A model generated the notes under the pieces. The model did not search any database. It saw only the letters and a program-made list of their open reading frames with translations, and was not told the DNA's origin. From Chromatiales bacterium (lineage in GTDB: Bacteria > Pseudomonadota > Gammaproteobacteria > CAMYNG01), in assembly GCA_027021685.1 (NCBI GenBank), contig JALUTW010000197.1, forward strand, positions 1 to 11,838: 11,838 nucleotides of DNA, written 5' to 3'. How positions within the stretch are numbered: position 1 is the first letter of the stretch; every line of letters begins with the position of its first letter. Position numbers and translations under genes: made by a program. This document shows positions 5,439 to 11,838 of the stretch, one piece after another.

Positions 5439-6560
5439 ATGAGTGCCACTGCCCCACGACAGCCGCTTGCCGGTGGTGCCGAGCGCTTCCGCAGCATGGG
5501 CGAGCGCATCCTGGCCGCCCGCGTGCTCATCGTGGATGACGAGCCGGTCAACGCCAAGCTGCTGGAGAAGATGCTGGCGGCGGCCGGCTACACCAACTTC
5601 ACCGCCATCACCGACCCGCGCCAGGTGGCCCCGGCCTACGCCGCCGAGCGCATCGACCTGGTCCTGCTGGATCTCAACATGCCGGAAGTGGACGGCTTCC
5701 AGGTCATGGACCAGCTGCGGGAGATCGAGGGCAGCAACGATCTGCCGGTGCTCATCCTCACCGCCCAGGCGGACCGCGAGACCCGCCTGCGGGCCCTGGC
5801 GGCCGGGGCCAAGGATTTTCTCACCAAGCCGCTGGACCGGGCCGAGGTTCTGACCCGCATCCGCAACGTGCTGGAGGTCCAGCTCCTGCACCGTGACCTG
5901 CGCGACCAGAACCGGGTGCTGGAGAAGATGGTGGAAGCCCGCACCCGCGAGCTGCAGGACACCCGGCTGGAGGTCATCCGCCACCTGGGCCGGGCGGCGG
6001 AGTACCGGGACAACGAGACCGGGCTGCACATCATCCGCATGAGCACCTATTCACAGCTCATGGCCCGGGCCATCGGCATGGACGAGGCCGAGGCGGAGAT
6101 GATTCTCAACGCCAGCCCCATGCACGACATCGGCAAGATCGGGATCCCCGACCGCATCCTGCTCAAGCCGGGCAAGCTGGAACCCGACGAGTGGGAGGTC
6201 ATGAAGACCCACACCACCATCGGTGCCAAGATCCTCTCCGGCCATTCCTCGCCGCTGCTGGGCATGGCGGCGGAGATCGCGCTCACCCATCACGAGAAGT
6301 GGGACGGCAGCGGCTATCCGCAGGGTCTCAAGGGAGAAGAGATTCCCCTCGTGGGCCGCATCGTGGCGGTCGCCGACGTGTTCGACGCGCTGACCAGCGA
6401 GCGCCCGTACAAGAAGGCCTGGCCGGTGGAGCGGGCAGTGGAGTTTCTCCAGGCCGAACGCGGGCGCCATTTCGATCCGGAACTGGTGGACGTGTTCCTG
6501 TCCCTGCTGGACGACGTGCTGGAAGTCAGCCGCCGTTACGCCGAGCCGGGCATGGCCTGA
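5439..6560 (+). CDS. Response regulator with HD-GYP output (predicted c-di-GMP phosphodiesterase)
   Basis: The product is 373 aa, cytosolic. Residues ~28-145 are a REC receiver: acidic pocket D33-D34, phosphoacceptor D78 (LLDLNMP), conserved T/K with K130 in TKPL. Residues ~146-185 form a charged helical linker, probably a dimeric coiled coil (LHRDLRDQNRVLEKMVEART). Residues ~190-365 are an HD-GYP domain with H197, the HD pair H229-D230 (MHDIGKIGIPDR), H258, H284-H285, the signature D289-G-S-G-Y-P294 and D313 (ADVFDAL). All expected metal ligands and the full GYP motif are present, so hydrolysis of c-di-GMP is predicted, as in RpfG-type regulators. The ATG at 5439 is preferred over an in-frame upstream GTG at 5286 because the upstream extension is Gly/Pro-rich and overlaps the promoter; the ribosome binding site (GAGG, 5 bases away) is weak. 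No partner kinase is adjacent. Confidence 0.93.
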   Translation: MSATAPRQPLAGGAERFRSMGERILAARVLIVDDEPVNAKLLEKMLAAAGYTNFTAITDPRQVAPAYAAERIDLVLLDLNMPEVDGFQVMDQLREIEGSNDLPVLILTAQADRETRLRALAAGAKDFLTKPLDRAEVLTRIRNVLEVQLLHRDLRDQNRVLEKMVEARTRELQDTRLEVIRHLGRAAEYRDNETGLHIIRMSTYSQLMARAIGMDEAEAEMILNASPMHDIGKIGIPDRILLKPGKLEPDEWEVMKTHTTIGAKILSGHSSPLLGMAAEIALTHHEKWDGSGYPQGLKGEEIPLVGRIVAVADVFDALTSERPYKKAWPVERAVEFLQAERGRHFDPELVDVFLSLLDDVLEVSRRYAEPGMA

Positions 6561-6569
6561 ATCCCATCC

Positions 6570-6593
6570 GGTGCGTTCGCAGGCGAACGCACC
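6570..6593. terminator. Perfect palindrome between convergent genes
   Basis: GGTGCGTTCGC (6570-6580) and GCGAACGCACC (6583-6593) are perfect inverted arms around AG, folding as about 10 bp with a 4-base loop. It starts 10 bases after the stop of the HD-GYP gene and 9 bases before the last codon of the convergent synthase, so it could end both transcripts. No U-tract is present on either strand. Its compact form also suits a dispersed REP-like element. Confidence 0.5.
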
Positions 6594-6601
6594 CTGCAAT
6601 C

Positions 6602-7783
6602 TCATCTGTCTTCCGTCCTCCGTCTTCTGTCCTCTGAACCGTGGCCGAACATGCGGTCCAGCCACAGCACCACCAGGTTGAAGAACCATTCCCGCAGGCG
6701 CTGGCGCCAGGGACGCCGGCGCCACTGCACCCAGTCCAGCTCCGTCCCGTCTCGGAACCGGGCCTCGAACCAGGCCGCCACCTCGCGCGCGAACTCCGGT
6801 GATCGGGTCTCCTGGTTGGCATCCAGGTTGAAGTGCTGGTTCCAGCGGTCCAGGTTGCTGGAGCCGATGGAGGTCCAGTCGTCCACCAGGATGGCCTTGG
6901 CGTGGGAGAACCCGGCGGCGAACTCGAAGATGCGCACGCCGTGGCGCAGGAGACGGCCGTAGCGGGCCCGGGCGGCGTGGGTCACCCACGGGTGGTCGCT
7001 GTAGGGGCCGGGCAGCAGCAGGCGCACATCCAGGCCGTGGCGGGCGGCGCGCCGCAGCAGCCGGCGCAGCTTGTGGCTGGTGACGAAGTAGGGAGTGGTG
7101 ATCCAGATGCGGTGCCGGGCCCGGCGCAGGGCGGCGATGACCGAGCGGTTGATCTCCTGGCAGCGGCCATGGGCCGAGTGGACCACGCGGCCGGTCACGC
7201 TGCCTGCGGCCGCCGGCGTGTCCCCGGGCCCGGGGAAGTGGCCGCCGGTGGCCTGCCATACCTCGGCGAACAGGACCCGCCAGTCGGCCAGCACCGGGCC
7301 GCGGATCTCCAGCATGATGTCGCGCCAGAACGCCGGGCCTGCGACACGCGGGTCGAAGTCGTCGGTGAGCCCGGCACCGCCCACGAAGGCCACGCGGCGG
7401 TCCACCATGAGCAGCTTGCGGTGGTCGCGGTAGAGGTTGTTGCGCCAGGCCCCGTAACGCAGCCGGTTGTAGAACAGGAGCTGCACCCCCGCCGCCTGCA
7501 GCCGGTCGCGGTCGGCGGCGGCGAGGCCGCGGGCGCCGTAGTCGTCCAGCAGGACCCGGACCGCCACTCCGCGCCGGGCGGCGGCAGCCAGGAGATCGAT
7601 GAAGTGGTCCATGAGCCGGCCTGACTCCACCAGGTAAGTCTCCAGCAGGACCTCTTCGCGGGCCTCGGCGATGGCACCCAGCATGGCCGGGAAGAAGGCG
7701 TCGCCGTCGGCCAGCAGCCGGAACGCGTTGCCCTCGCGCCAGGGAAAGCGGAAGCGGGGCTTGCGGCGGCGCGGGGCGGACAC
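6602..7783 (-). CDS. clsB: Phospholipase D-family cardiolipin synthase (ClsB-like)
   Basis: The product is 393 aa (E. coli ClsB 413). Two HKD catalytic motifs are present: H121-x-K123-x4-D128 (DHRKLLMVD, followed by VAFVGG) and H294-x-K296-x4-D301 (SHAKAILVDD, followed by SIGSSNLD). This is the two-motif arrangement of cardiolipin synthases, which join phosphatidyl groups at the inner membrane. There is no N-terminal transmembrane pair as in ClsA, which favours the ClsB/ClsC type. A hydrophobic, Trp-rich segment near 366-378 (WFFNLVVLWLDRM) may associate with the membrane. The start is GTG at 7783, 6 bases after the rnd stop, without a clear ribosome binding site, so coupling to rnd is likely. 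The last 12 or so residues (GSEDRRRRTEDR) are the translation of the heptad repeat. A lipid-hydrolysing PLD protein is the alternative. Confidence 0.88.
   Translation of the reverse strand: MSAPRRRKPRFRFPWREGNAFRLLADGDAFFPAMLGAIAEAREEVLLETYLVESGRLMDHFIDLLAAAARRGVAVRVLLDDYGARGLAAADRDRLQAAGVQLLFYNRLRYGAWRNNLYRDHRKLLMVDRRVAFVGGAGLTDDFDPRVAGPAFWRDIMLEIRGPVLADWRVLFAEVWQATGGHFPGPGDTPAAAGSVTGRVVHSAHGRCQEINRSVIAALRRARHRIWITTPYFVTSHKLRRLLRRAARHGLDVRLLLPGPYSDHPWVTHAARARYGRLLRHGVRIFEFAAGFSHAKAILVDDWTSIGSSNLDRWNQHFNLDANQETRSPEFAREVAAWFEARFRDGTELDWVQWRRRPWRQRLREWFFNLVVLWLDRMFGHGSEDRRRRTEDR
6607..6636 (-). repeat. Heptad repeat overlapping the clsB 3' end
   Basis: Four 7-base units on the plus strand (TGTCTTC, CGTCCTC, CGTCTTC, TGTCCTC) run from 6607 to 6634, then TG. 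On the minus strand they read as GARGACR units preceded by TTCAGA, matching the element at 3668-3694. The unit encodes the terminal EDRRRRTEDR of the synthase. Confidence 0.75.
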
Positions 7784-7789
7784 GGGGAA

Positions 7790-8938
7790 TCAGGGGCCGG
7801 GGCGGGTGACCAGGGTGCCGCCGGACAGGGCGACGCAACGCCCGCCGTCGAGCACCTCCAGCAGCTCGGCCCCGACGATCTCGCGGCGCCAGCCGTGGAG
7901 CAGGGGCAGGTCGCGCTCGCCGCGCACCAGCCGTTCCAGCTCGCGGCGCGGGGCCAGGGTGGCGGCGCTCACCTGGCTCTGGGCGGCACGGCTGCGCACC
8001 AGGGCGTTGAGCAGGTCCACCGCGGCCTCCTGCTCCGGGCTCAGGCGCCGGCCGCTCTCGCGCCGCGGCCACCGGTCCTCGGGCACGGTGCGTGCCTCCC
8101 GGATCACGGCGAGCAGGGTCTCCGGCCGCTGGCGCCCGTCGAGGCCGCGGACGCGGCCCAGGGCGGCGGCCGTTTGCGGCTGCAGCCGGGCCAGGGTCAG
8201 CAGGGTGTCGTCGGACAACACCCAGCGCCGCGGCTTGTCGCGGGCCTGCGCCTCCTGCTCGCGCCAGCGGGCCAGGTGAGCCAGCACCGCAAGCTGCTGG
8301 GGGTCGAGCTTGTTGCGGCCCGCCACCCGCCGCCACGCCTCGTCCACGTCCACCTCGTAGGTGCCCGGATCGGTGAGGGCGGCCAGGTCCTCGGCCAGCC
8401 ACTGGAGGCGGCCGCGGTGTTCCAGTTCCTCGCGCAGGCGGGGATAGAGGCGGGCCAGGTAGTACACGTCCTCGGCGGCGTAGCGGAGCTGGCCCGGGTC
8501 CAGGGGGCGGGCGGACCAGTCGGTGCGGGTGTGGCCCTTGTGCAGGCGGGTGCCCAGCACCCGCTCCACCAGCGCCCCGTAGCCCACCTGGTCGCCGTGG
8601 CCCAGCAGGGTGGCGGCGAGCTGGGTGTCGAACACCGGTCCCGGCACCGCCCCGCGCAGGTGGTAGAAGATCTCCAGGTCCTGGCTGGCCGCGTGCAACA
8701 CCTTGGTCACGCCGGGGTCGTAGAGCAGTGCCATCAGCGGTTCCAGGTCCGGCAGGGCCACGGGGTCGATGCAGGCGGTGAGTTCCGGCGTGGCCACCTG
8801 GATCAGGCCCAGCACCGGGTAGTAGGTCTTCTCGCGCACGAACTCGGTGTCCAGGGCCAGCCAGGGCTGGCCGGCCAGCCGCGCGCACAGGGCCTCGAGT
8901 TCCGCGGGGCGGGTGATGTACCGGTAGTCGACGGACAA
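7790..8938 (-). CDS. rnd: Ribonuclease D
   Basis: From the TTG at 8938 the product is 382 aa (E. coli Rnd 375). It is a 3'-5' exoribonuclease acting on tRNA precursors and other structured RNAs. The DEDDy catalytic set is complete: D30 and E32 (ALDTEFVRE), D87 (HAASQDLEIF), Y153 and D157 (YAAEDVYYL), each two positions from E. coli numbering. An HRDC nucleic-acid-binding domain follows (about 210-290), then a second HRDC-like stretch (RLSPEQEAAVDLLNALV on). TTG is chosen because AGGA lies 9 bases upstream, the protein then begins SVDYRYIT like other RNases D, and the best -10 box lies inside the longer reading. The alternative ATG at 8998 adds 20 residues rich in Gly/Arg/Ala and has no ribosome binding site. 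clsB follows after 6 bases, so the two form an operon. Confidence 0.93.
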   Translation of the reverse strand: MSVDYRYITRPAELEALCARLAGQPWLALDTEFVREKTYYPVLGLIQVATPELTACIDPVALPDLEPLMALLYDPGVTKVLHAASQDLEIFYHLRGAVPGPVFDTQLAATLLGHGDQVGYGALVERVLGTRLHKGHTRTDWSARPLDPGQLRYAAEDVYYLARLYPRLREELEHRGRLQWLAEDLAALTDPGTYEVDVDEAWRRVAGRNKLDPQQLAVLAHLARWREQEAQARDKPRRWVLSDDTLLTLARLQPQTAAALGRVRGLDGRQRPETLLAVIREARTVPEDRWPRRESGRRLSPEQEAAVDLLNALVRSRAAQSQVSAATLAPRRELERLVRGERDLPLLHGWRREIVGAELLEVLDGGRCVALSGGTLVTRPGP

Positions 8939-8986
8939 GGGGGCGTTTCCTGCGGCGGGCGCGCGGCCCGTGGAGTGACGGCGGCC

Positions 8987-8992
8987 AGTGTA
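8987..8992 (-). promoter_or_regulatory. Candidate -10 box of the rnd promoter
   Basis: The minus strand reads TACACT (4 of 6 to TATAAT). A weak TGGCCG -35 lies 18 bases upstream (9011-9016). Transcription would start near 8981, downstream of the ATG at 8998, which supports the TTG start of rnd. Confidence 0.35.
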
Positions 8993-9031
8993 CCCCATGG
9001 GAAAATGTTTCGGCCACCGGGCGGGCGACGG

Positions 9032-9037
9032 TATCAT
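9032..9037 (+). promoter_or_regulatory. Candidate -10 box of the mpl-ubiX operon promoter
   Basis: TATCAT matches TATAAT at 5 of 6 positions. The -35 region (about 9009-9014, TTCGGC) is weak and overlaps the -35 region of the divergent rnd promoter. Transcription would begin near 9044, about 30 bases before the GTG start at 9074. Confidence 0.4.
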
Positions 9038-9073
9038 GCGCGTTTTCGTGTGCCGCCGACAGGAGCCGGACAA

Positions 9074-9589
9074 GTGGGCCAGCTGGTGAGACTGCTGTGG
9101 GACATCTGCCGCCTGCGCAAGGGGCCGCAGGATCTGCCGGCGGTGCCCATCCTGGTCAGCCTCACCCTGGGCGCCGACCTGGTGGTGTCCAGCCTGGGCC
9201 GGGCCATGGCCACCACTCCGTTGCAGGCCCTGCGCGAGTCGGCGGTGGGACTGGGCACCATGGTCGCCTTTCTGTTCGTCGTGCTCGCGGCGCGCCACCG
9301 GCGCGCGCGCTTCGTGCAGACCGTGTCTGCCGCCGCCGGGGCGGATGCCGTCATCACCGCCCTGCTGCTGGTGCCCATGGCCCTGACCCGCCTGGGTGTG
9401 CTGCCCGGCGAGATTTTCAACGGGCTGGTCCTGCTCACCATCATCTGGATGGTGACGGTGCTGGCGCACGTTCTGCGCCATGCCCTCGATGTCACCATGG
9501 GGACAGGGGTCCTGCTGACCGTGGGCTACTTCGTGGCGGCCATCGCCCTCCAGCAGTACCTGTTTCCGCCGCCGGGACCGGCGGCATAG
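9074..9589 (+). CDS. Unrecognised five-helix membrane protein
   Basis: The product is 171 aa and starts at GTG 9074 with AGGAG 8 bases upstream (9061-9065); the frame is open far upstream, antisense to rnd, but that is a shadow. Five hydrophobic segments are visible at about 23-42, 57-73, 84-104, 114-134 and 143-163, with basic residues in the loop 74-79 (RHRRAR). A polytopic inner-membrane protein is predicted. No catalytic motif is seen; a few features (short N-terminal amphipathic start, conserved-looking Pro at 22, 25, 101) recall Yip1-like small membrane proteins, but I cannot assign a family. It lies 8 bases upstream of mpl, so it is the first gene of the mpl-ubiX unit. Confidence 0.82.
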   Translation: MGQLVRLLWDICRLRKGPQDLPAVPILVSLTLGADLVVSSLGRAMATTPLQALRESAVGLGTMVAFLFVVLAARHRRARFVQTVSAAAGADAVITALLLVPMALTRLGVLPGEIFNGLVLLTIIWMVTVLAHVLRHALDVTMGTGVLLTVGYFVAAIALQQYLFPPPGPAA

Positions 9590-9597
9590 GCCGGGCC

Positions 9598-10947
9598 ATG
9601 CACATCCATCTGCTGGGGATCTGCGGGACCTTCATGGGCGGGCTGGCCCTGCTGGCCCGGGCCCTGGGCCACCGGGTCACGGGGTCCGATGCCGGGGTCT
9701 ATCCCCCCATGAGCACCCTGCTGGCAGAGCAGGGCATCACCGTGACCGAGGGCTGGGACCCCGCGCAGCTGGACCCGGCACCGGACCTGGTGATCGTGGG
9801 CAACGCGCTCTCGCGCGGCAATCCCGCGGTGGAGGCGGTGCTGGACCGGGGCCTGCCCTACACCTCCGGCGCCCAGTGGCTGGGCGAGCAGGTGCTGGCC
9901 GGGCGCCGGGTGCTGGCGGTGGCCGGGACCCACGGCAAGACCACCACCGCGGCCATGCTGGCCTGGATTCTGGACCAGGCCGGGCTGGGCCCGGGCTTTC
10001 TCGTCGGCGGGGTGCCCGGCAACTTCACCGTGTCCGCCCGCCTGGGCGATGCGCCCTTCTTCGTGGTGGAGGCCGACGAGTACGACACCGCGTTCTTCGA
10101 CAAGCGGGCCAAGTTCGTCCACTACCGGCCGCGCACGCTGGTCATCAACAACCTGGAGTTCGACCACGCCGACATCTATCCCGACCTCGCCGCCATCCAG
10201 CGCCAGTTCCATCATCTGGTGCGCACGGTGCCCGGCAGCGGCCTCATCCTCGCCCCGGTGCGCGACCCCGCCGTGGCCGGCGTGCTGGAGCAGGGCTGCT
10301 GGACCCCGGTGGAGGCCCTGGGTGACGACGCCGGCTGGAGCGTGGCGCCGGCGGGCGCGGGGTGGGAGGTGCGCTGGCAGGGCGTCCCGCAGGGGATCCT
10401 GGAGCTGCCGCTGCCCGGTGCCCACAATGCCACCAACGCCCTGGCCGCCATCGCCGCCGCCCGCCACGCGGGCGTGCCGCCGGCGGCCGCCATCGCCGCC
10501 CTGGCCCGGTTCCGGGCGCCCCGGCGGCGGCTGGAGCTGCGCGGCGAGGTGGCGGGCGTGGCCGTCTACGACGACTTCGCCCACCATCCCACCGCCATTC
10601 GCGCCACCCTGGCGGCCCTGGGCACGCAGGGGGGAGGCGGCCGGCTGGTGGCGGTGCTGGAACCGCGCTCGGCCACCATGCGCCGCGGGGTGCACCAGGG
10701 GACCCTGGCCGAGGCCCTGGTTGCCGCCGACCGGGTGCTGTTCTACGCTCCGCCGGGACTGGAGTGGGACCCGCGCGCGGCGCTGGCGCCGCTGGGGGAG
10801 CGGGCCCGGGTCTTCACCTCGGTGGCGGAGATGGTGGCCGTGCTGGCGGCGGAAAGCAGGGCGGGGGATCGCATCGTCATCATGAGCAACGGCGGTTTCG
10901 AGGACATCCACGCGCGCCTGCTGGCGGCGCTGGAGGAGCGGGCGTGA
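9598..10947 (+). CDS. mpl: UDP-N-acetylmuramate:L-alanyl-gamma-D-glutamyl-meso-diaminopimelate ligase
   Basis: The product is 449 aa (E. coli Mpl 457), cytosolic. It attaches the recycled murein tripeptide to UDP-MurNAc using ATP, returning peptide to peptidoglycan synthesis. It has the Mur-ligase three-domain plan: N-terminal Rossmann start MHIHLLGICGTFMGGLA, the ATP loop AGTHGKTTT with K114, EADEYDTAFFDKR and INNLEFDHADIY in the central domain, and YDDFAHHPTAI and LEPRSATMRRG in the C-terminal domain. The GICGTFMGG start and EFDHADIY block separate Mpl from MurC. The ATG at 9598 is 8 bases after the upstream stop with no clear ribosome binding site, so translation may be coupled. Its TGA overlaps the GTG of ubiX. 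Confidence 0.96.
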   Translation: MHIHLLGICGTFMGGLALLARALGHRVTGSDAGVYPPMSTLLAEQGITVTEGWDPAQLDPAPDLVIVGNALSRGNPAVEAVLDRGLPYTSGAQWLGEQVLAGRRVLAVAGTHGKTTTAAMLAWILDQAGLGPGFLVGGVPGNFTVSARLGDAPFFVVEADEYDTAFFDKRAKFVHYRPRTLVINNLEFDHADIYPDLAAIQRQFHHLVRTVPGSGLILAPVRDPAVAGVLEQGCWTPVEALGDDAGWSVAPAGAGWEVRWQGVPQGILELPLPGAHNATNALAAIAAARHAGVPPAAAIAALARFRAPRRRLELRGEVAGVAVYDDFAHHPTAIRATLAALGTQGGGGRLVAVLEPRSATMRRGVHQGTLAEALVAADRVLFYAPPGLEWDPRAALAPLGERARVFTSVAEMVAVLAAESRAGDRIVIMSNGGFEDIHARLLAALEERA

Positions 10948-11552
10948 GCGGCGCGCGGCCGGTGGTCGTGGCCTGGACCGGGGCCTCGGGCATGATCTAC
11001 GGCCTGCGCCTGGTCCAGTGCCTGCTGGAGGCGGGCGAGGAGGTCTGGCTGCTGTACTCGCGCGCGGCCCAGGTGGTGCTGGCCATGGAGAACGACCTGG
11101 AGCTGCCGGGCCAGGCCGAGGCCGCGGCGGAGGTCCTGCGCGGGCGCTGGGCCGGGGCGCCGGGCCGGCTCCGGGTGTTCGGCCGCGAGCAGTGGAGCGC
11201 GCCGGTGGCCAGCGGCTCCGCCCGGGCCCGGGCCATGGTCATCTGTCCCTGCACCACCGGCACCCTGGCGGCGGTGGCGGCGGGCCAGTCGGACTCGCTG
11301 CTGGAGCGGGCGGCCGACGTCATGCTCAAGGAGGGGCGCCGGCTCATCCTGGTGCCGCGGGAGACCCCCCTGTCGGTCATTCACCTGGAGAACATGCTGC
11401 GCCTGGCCCGGGCCGGGGCCGTCATCCTGCCCGCCAATCCCGGTTTCTACCACCGCCCGGCCGGCCTCGAGGGGCTGGCCGACTTCATCGTCGCCCGCAT
11501 CCTCGACCAGCTGGAGATCGCCCACGACCTCGTGCCCCGCTGGGGCGAGTGA
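10944..11552 (+). CDS. ubiX: Flavin prenyltransferase
   Basis: The product is 202 aa. It joins dimethylallyl phosphate to FMN, making prenylated FMN, the cofactor of the decarboxylase UbiD in ubiquinone synthesis. The residues known from Pseudomonas aeruginosa UbiX fall at the same numbers: S15 in TGASG, E49, E140 in PRETP, Y169 and R185. CPCTTGTLAAVAAG (101 on) and SDSLLERAADVMLKEGR complete the family signature. The start is GTG at 10944, overlapping the mpl stop (GTGA), with GGAGGAG 5 bases upstream inside mpl. ubiD is not in the window. Confidence 0.97.
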   Translation: MSGARPVVVAWTGASGMIYGLRLVQCLLEAGEEVWLLYSRAAQVVLAMENDLELPGQAEAAAEVLRGRWAGAPGRLRVFGREQWSAPVASGSARARAMVICPCTTGTLAAVAAGQSDSLLERAADVMLKEGRRLILVPRETPLSVIHLENMLRLARAGAVILPANPGFYHRPAGLEGLADFIVARILDQLEIAHDLVPRWGE

Positions 11553-11674
11553 GCGGCTTGCATTGGCGCCGGCGGGCGACTACACCTACCGGAAGGCGCA
11601 GGGCAGAGCACGGGGGATGGAAATGACGTCGCCATGGCATCCGGCATCCACGGGAGCAGGTGTTCCCCGTTGCC

Positions 11675-11702
11675 GCCGCCCCCATGCCGCCGCGGGGGCG
11701 GC
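11675..11702 (+). terminator. Stem-loop in the ubiX-LON gap
   Basis: GCCGCCCCC (11675-11683) pairs perfectly with GGGGGCGGC (11694-11702) around a 10-base loop. It lies about 120 bases after ubiX in the 219-base gap 11553-11771. There is no U-tract, so a terminator role is tentative. The rest of the gap shows only further GC-rich short inversions and no clear promoter. Confidence 0.3.
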
Positions 11703-11771
11703 CCCGGGCCGCGAAGCGCTTCTTCCGGCCGTCGGCGGGCACGCGGGCCGGTAGGGCCCGGGACGTTCTTC

Positions 11772-11838
11772 GTGGCGCTGGACCTCCCCCTGTTTCCCCT
11801 GCACACGGTGCTGTTCCCCGGCGGGCCGCTCCCGTTGC
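11772..11838 (+). CDS. LON substrate-binding-domain protein, 5' end (partial)
   Basis: A GTG at 11772 opens a frame running off the right edge: 22 codons reading MALDLPLFPLHTVLFPGGPL and onward. LPLFPLxTVLFPGGxLPL is the characteristic first strand of the LON N-terminal domain, seen both in Lon protease and in short stand-alone LON-domain proteins of about 190-230 aa. The immediate start at the motif fits the stand-alone type common in gammaproteobacteria. There is no good ribosome binding site (weak GGGA at about 11760), so the exact start is uncertain. Confidence 0.8.
   Translation, partial: MALDLPLFPLHTVLFPGGPLPL

Noticed and set aside
3632..6029. Long minus-strand frames antisense to adk, rich in Leu/Phe/Ser
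   Set aside because: They arise because the lysine-codon tract reads as Leu, Phe or Ser codons on the other strand. They have no start signals and cross intergenic repeats.
6051..9017. Long minus-strand open frame of about 988 codons
   Set aside because: It is out of phase with clsB and rnd and reads as Arg/Pro/Ala-rich text with no domains. Both real genes under it have full catalytic motifs. It is a GC-rich shadow.
7895..9073. Plus-strand extension upstream of the five-helix protein
   Set aside because: This stretch is antisense to rnd, has Gln/His/Gly-rich composition, and a strong ribosome binding site sits at the internal GTG 9074.
11563..11754. Plus-strand 63-codon frame between ubiX and the LON gene
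   Set aside because: It has no Shine-Dalgarno, is Arg/Gly/Ala-rich, and spans the stem-loop; it looks non-coding.

Overview
The window is about 11.8 kb of very GC-rich bacterial chromosome. Gene content and order (ppa, adk with a Cys4 LID, HD-GYP regulator, clsB-like phospholipase D, rnd, mpl, ubiX, LON-domain gene) point to a gammaproteobacterium, perhaps a Chromatiales/Ectothiorhodospiraceae-type lineage. The taxon is an inference from gene content and codon use. I see no rRNA, tRNA, CRISPR array, transposase, phage gene or integron.

Layout, left to right. (1) The 3' end of an unrecognised gene is closed by a strong GC hairpin (297-324). (2) A secreted protein of 689 aa follows (391-2460). 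It has a signal peptide, 15 near-identical 18-residue basic repeats encoded by a 54-bp tandem DNA repeat, a Gly/Ala/Ser linker and a C-terminal region ending in a C2-like domain. (3) Convergent to it is a minus-strand pair, ppa (inorganic pyrophosphatase) then a YfcE-like metallophosphoesterase, joined by a TGATG stop/start overlap. (4) A 466-bp divergent intergenic region holds two copies of a REP-like palindrome, a degenerate heptad repeat and the ppa and adk promoters. (5) adk encodes a complete adenylate kinase fused in frame to a ~158-residue Lys/Ala tail resembling bacterial histone H1-like proteins. (6) An HD-GYP response regulator (predicted c-di-GMP phosphodiesterase) follows, preceded by a close match to the sigma-28 (FliA) promoter consensus. 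(7) Convergent to it is a minus-strand pair, rnd (RNase D) then a clsB-like cardiolipin synthase. The shared 3' region holds a perfect palindrome and a heptad repeat that has become the C-terminus of the synthase. (8) Divergent from rnd runs a tight plus-strand operon: five-TM membrane protein, mpl (murein peptide ligase), ubiX (flavin prenyltransferase). (9) The first 22 codons of a LON-substrate-binding-domain protein close the window.

Most genes are housekeeping: pyrophosphate and adenylate metabolism, murein recycling, the prenyl-FMN cofactor for ubiquinone synthesis, RNA processing and cardiolipin synthesis. The unusual material is the adenylate kinase with a histone-H1-like tail, the 18-aa-repeat secreted protein, the probable flagellar-sigma control of the HD-GYP regulator, and small dispersed repeats, one of which has been absorbed into a coding sequence.
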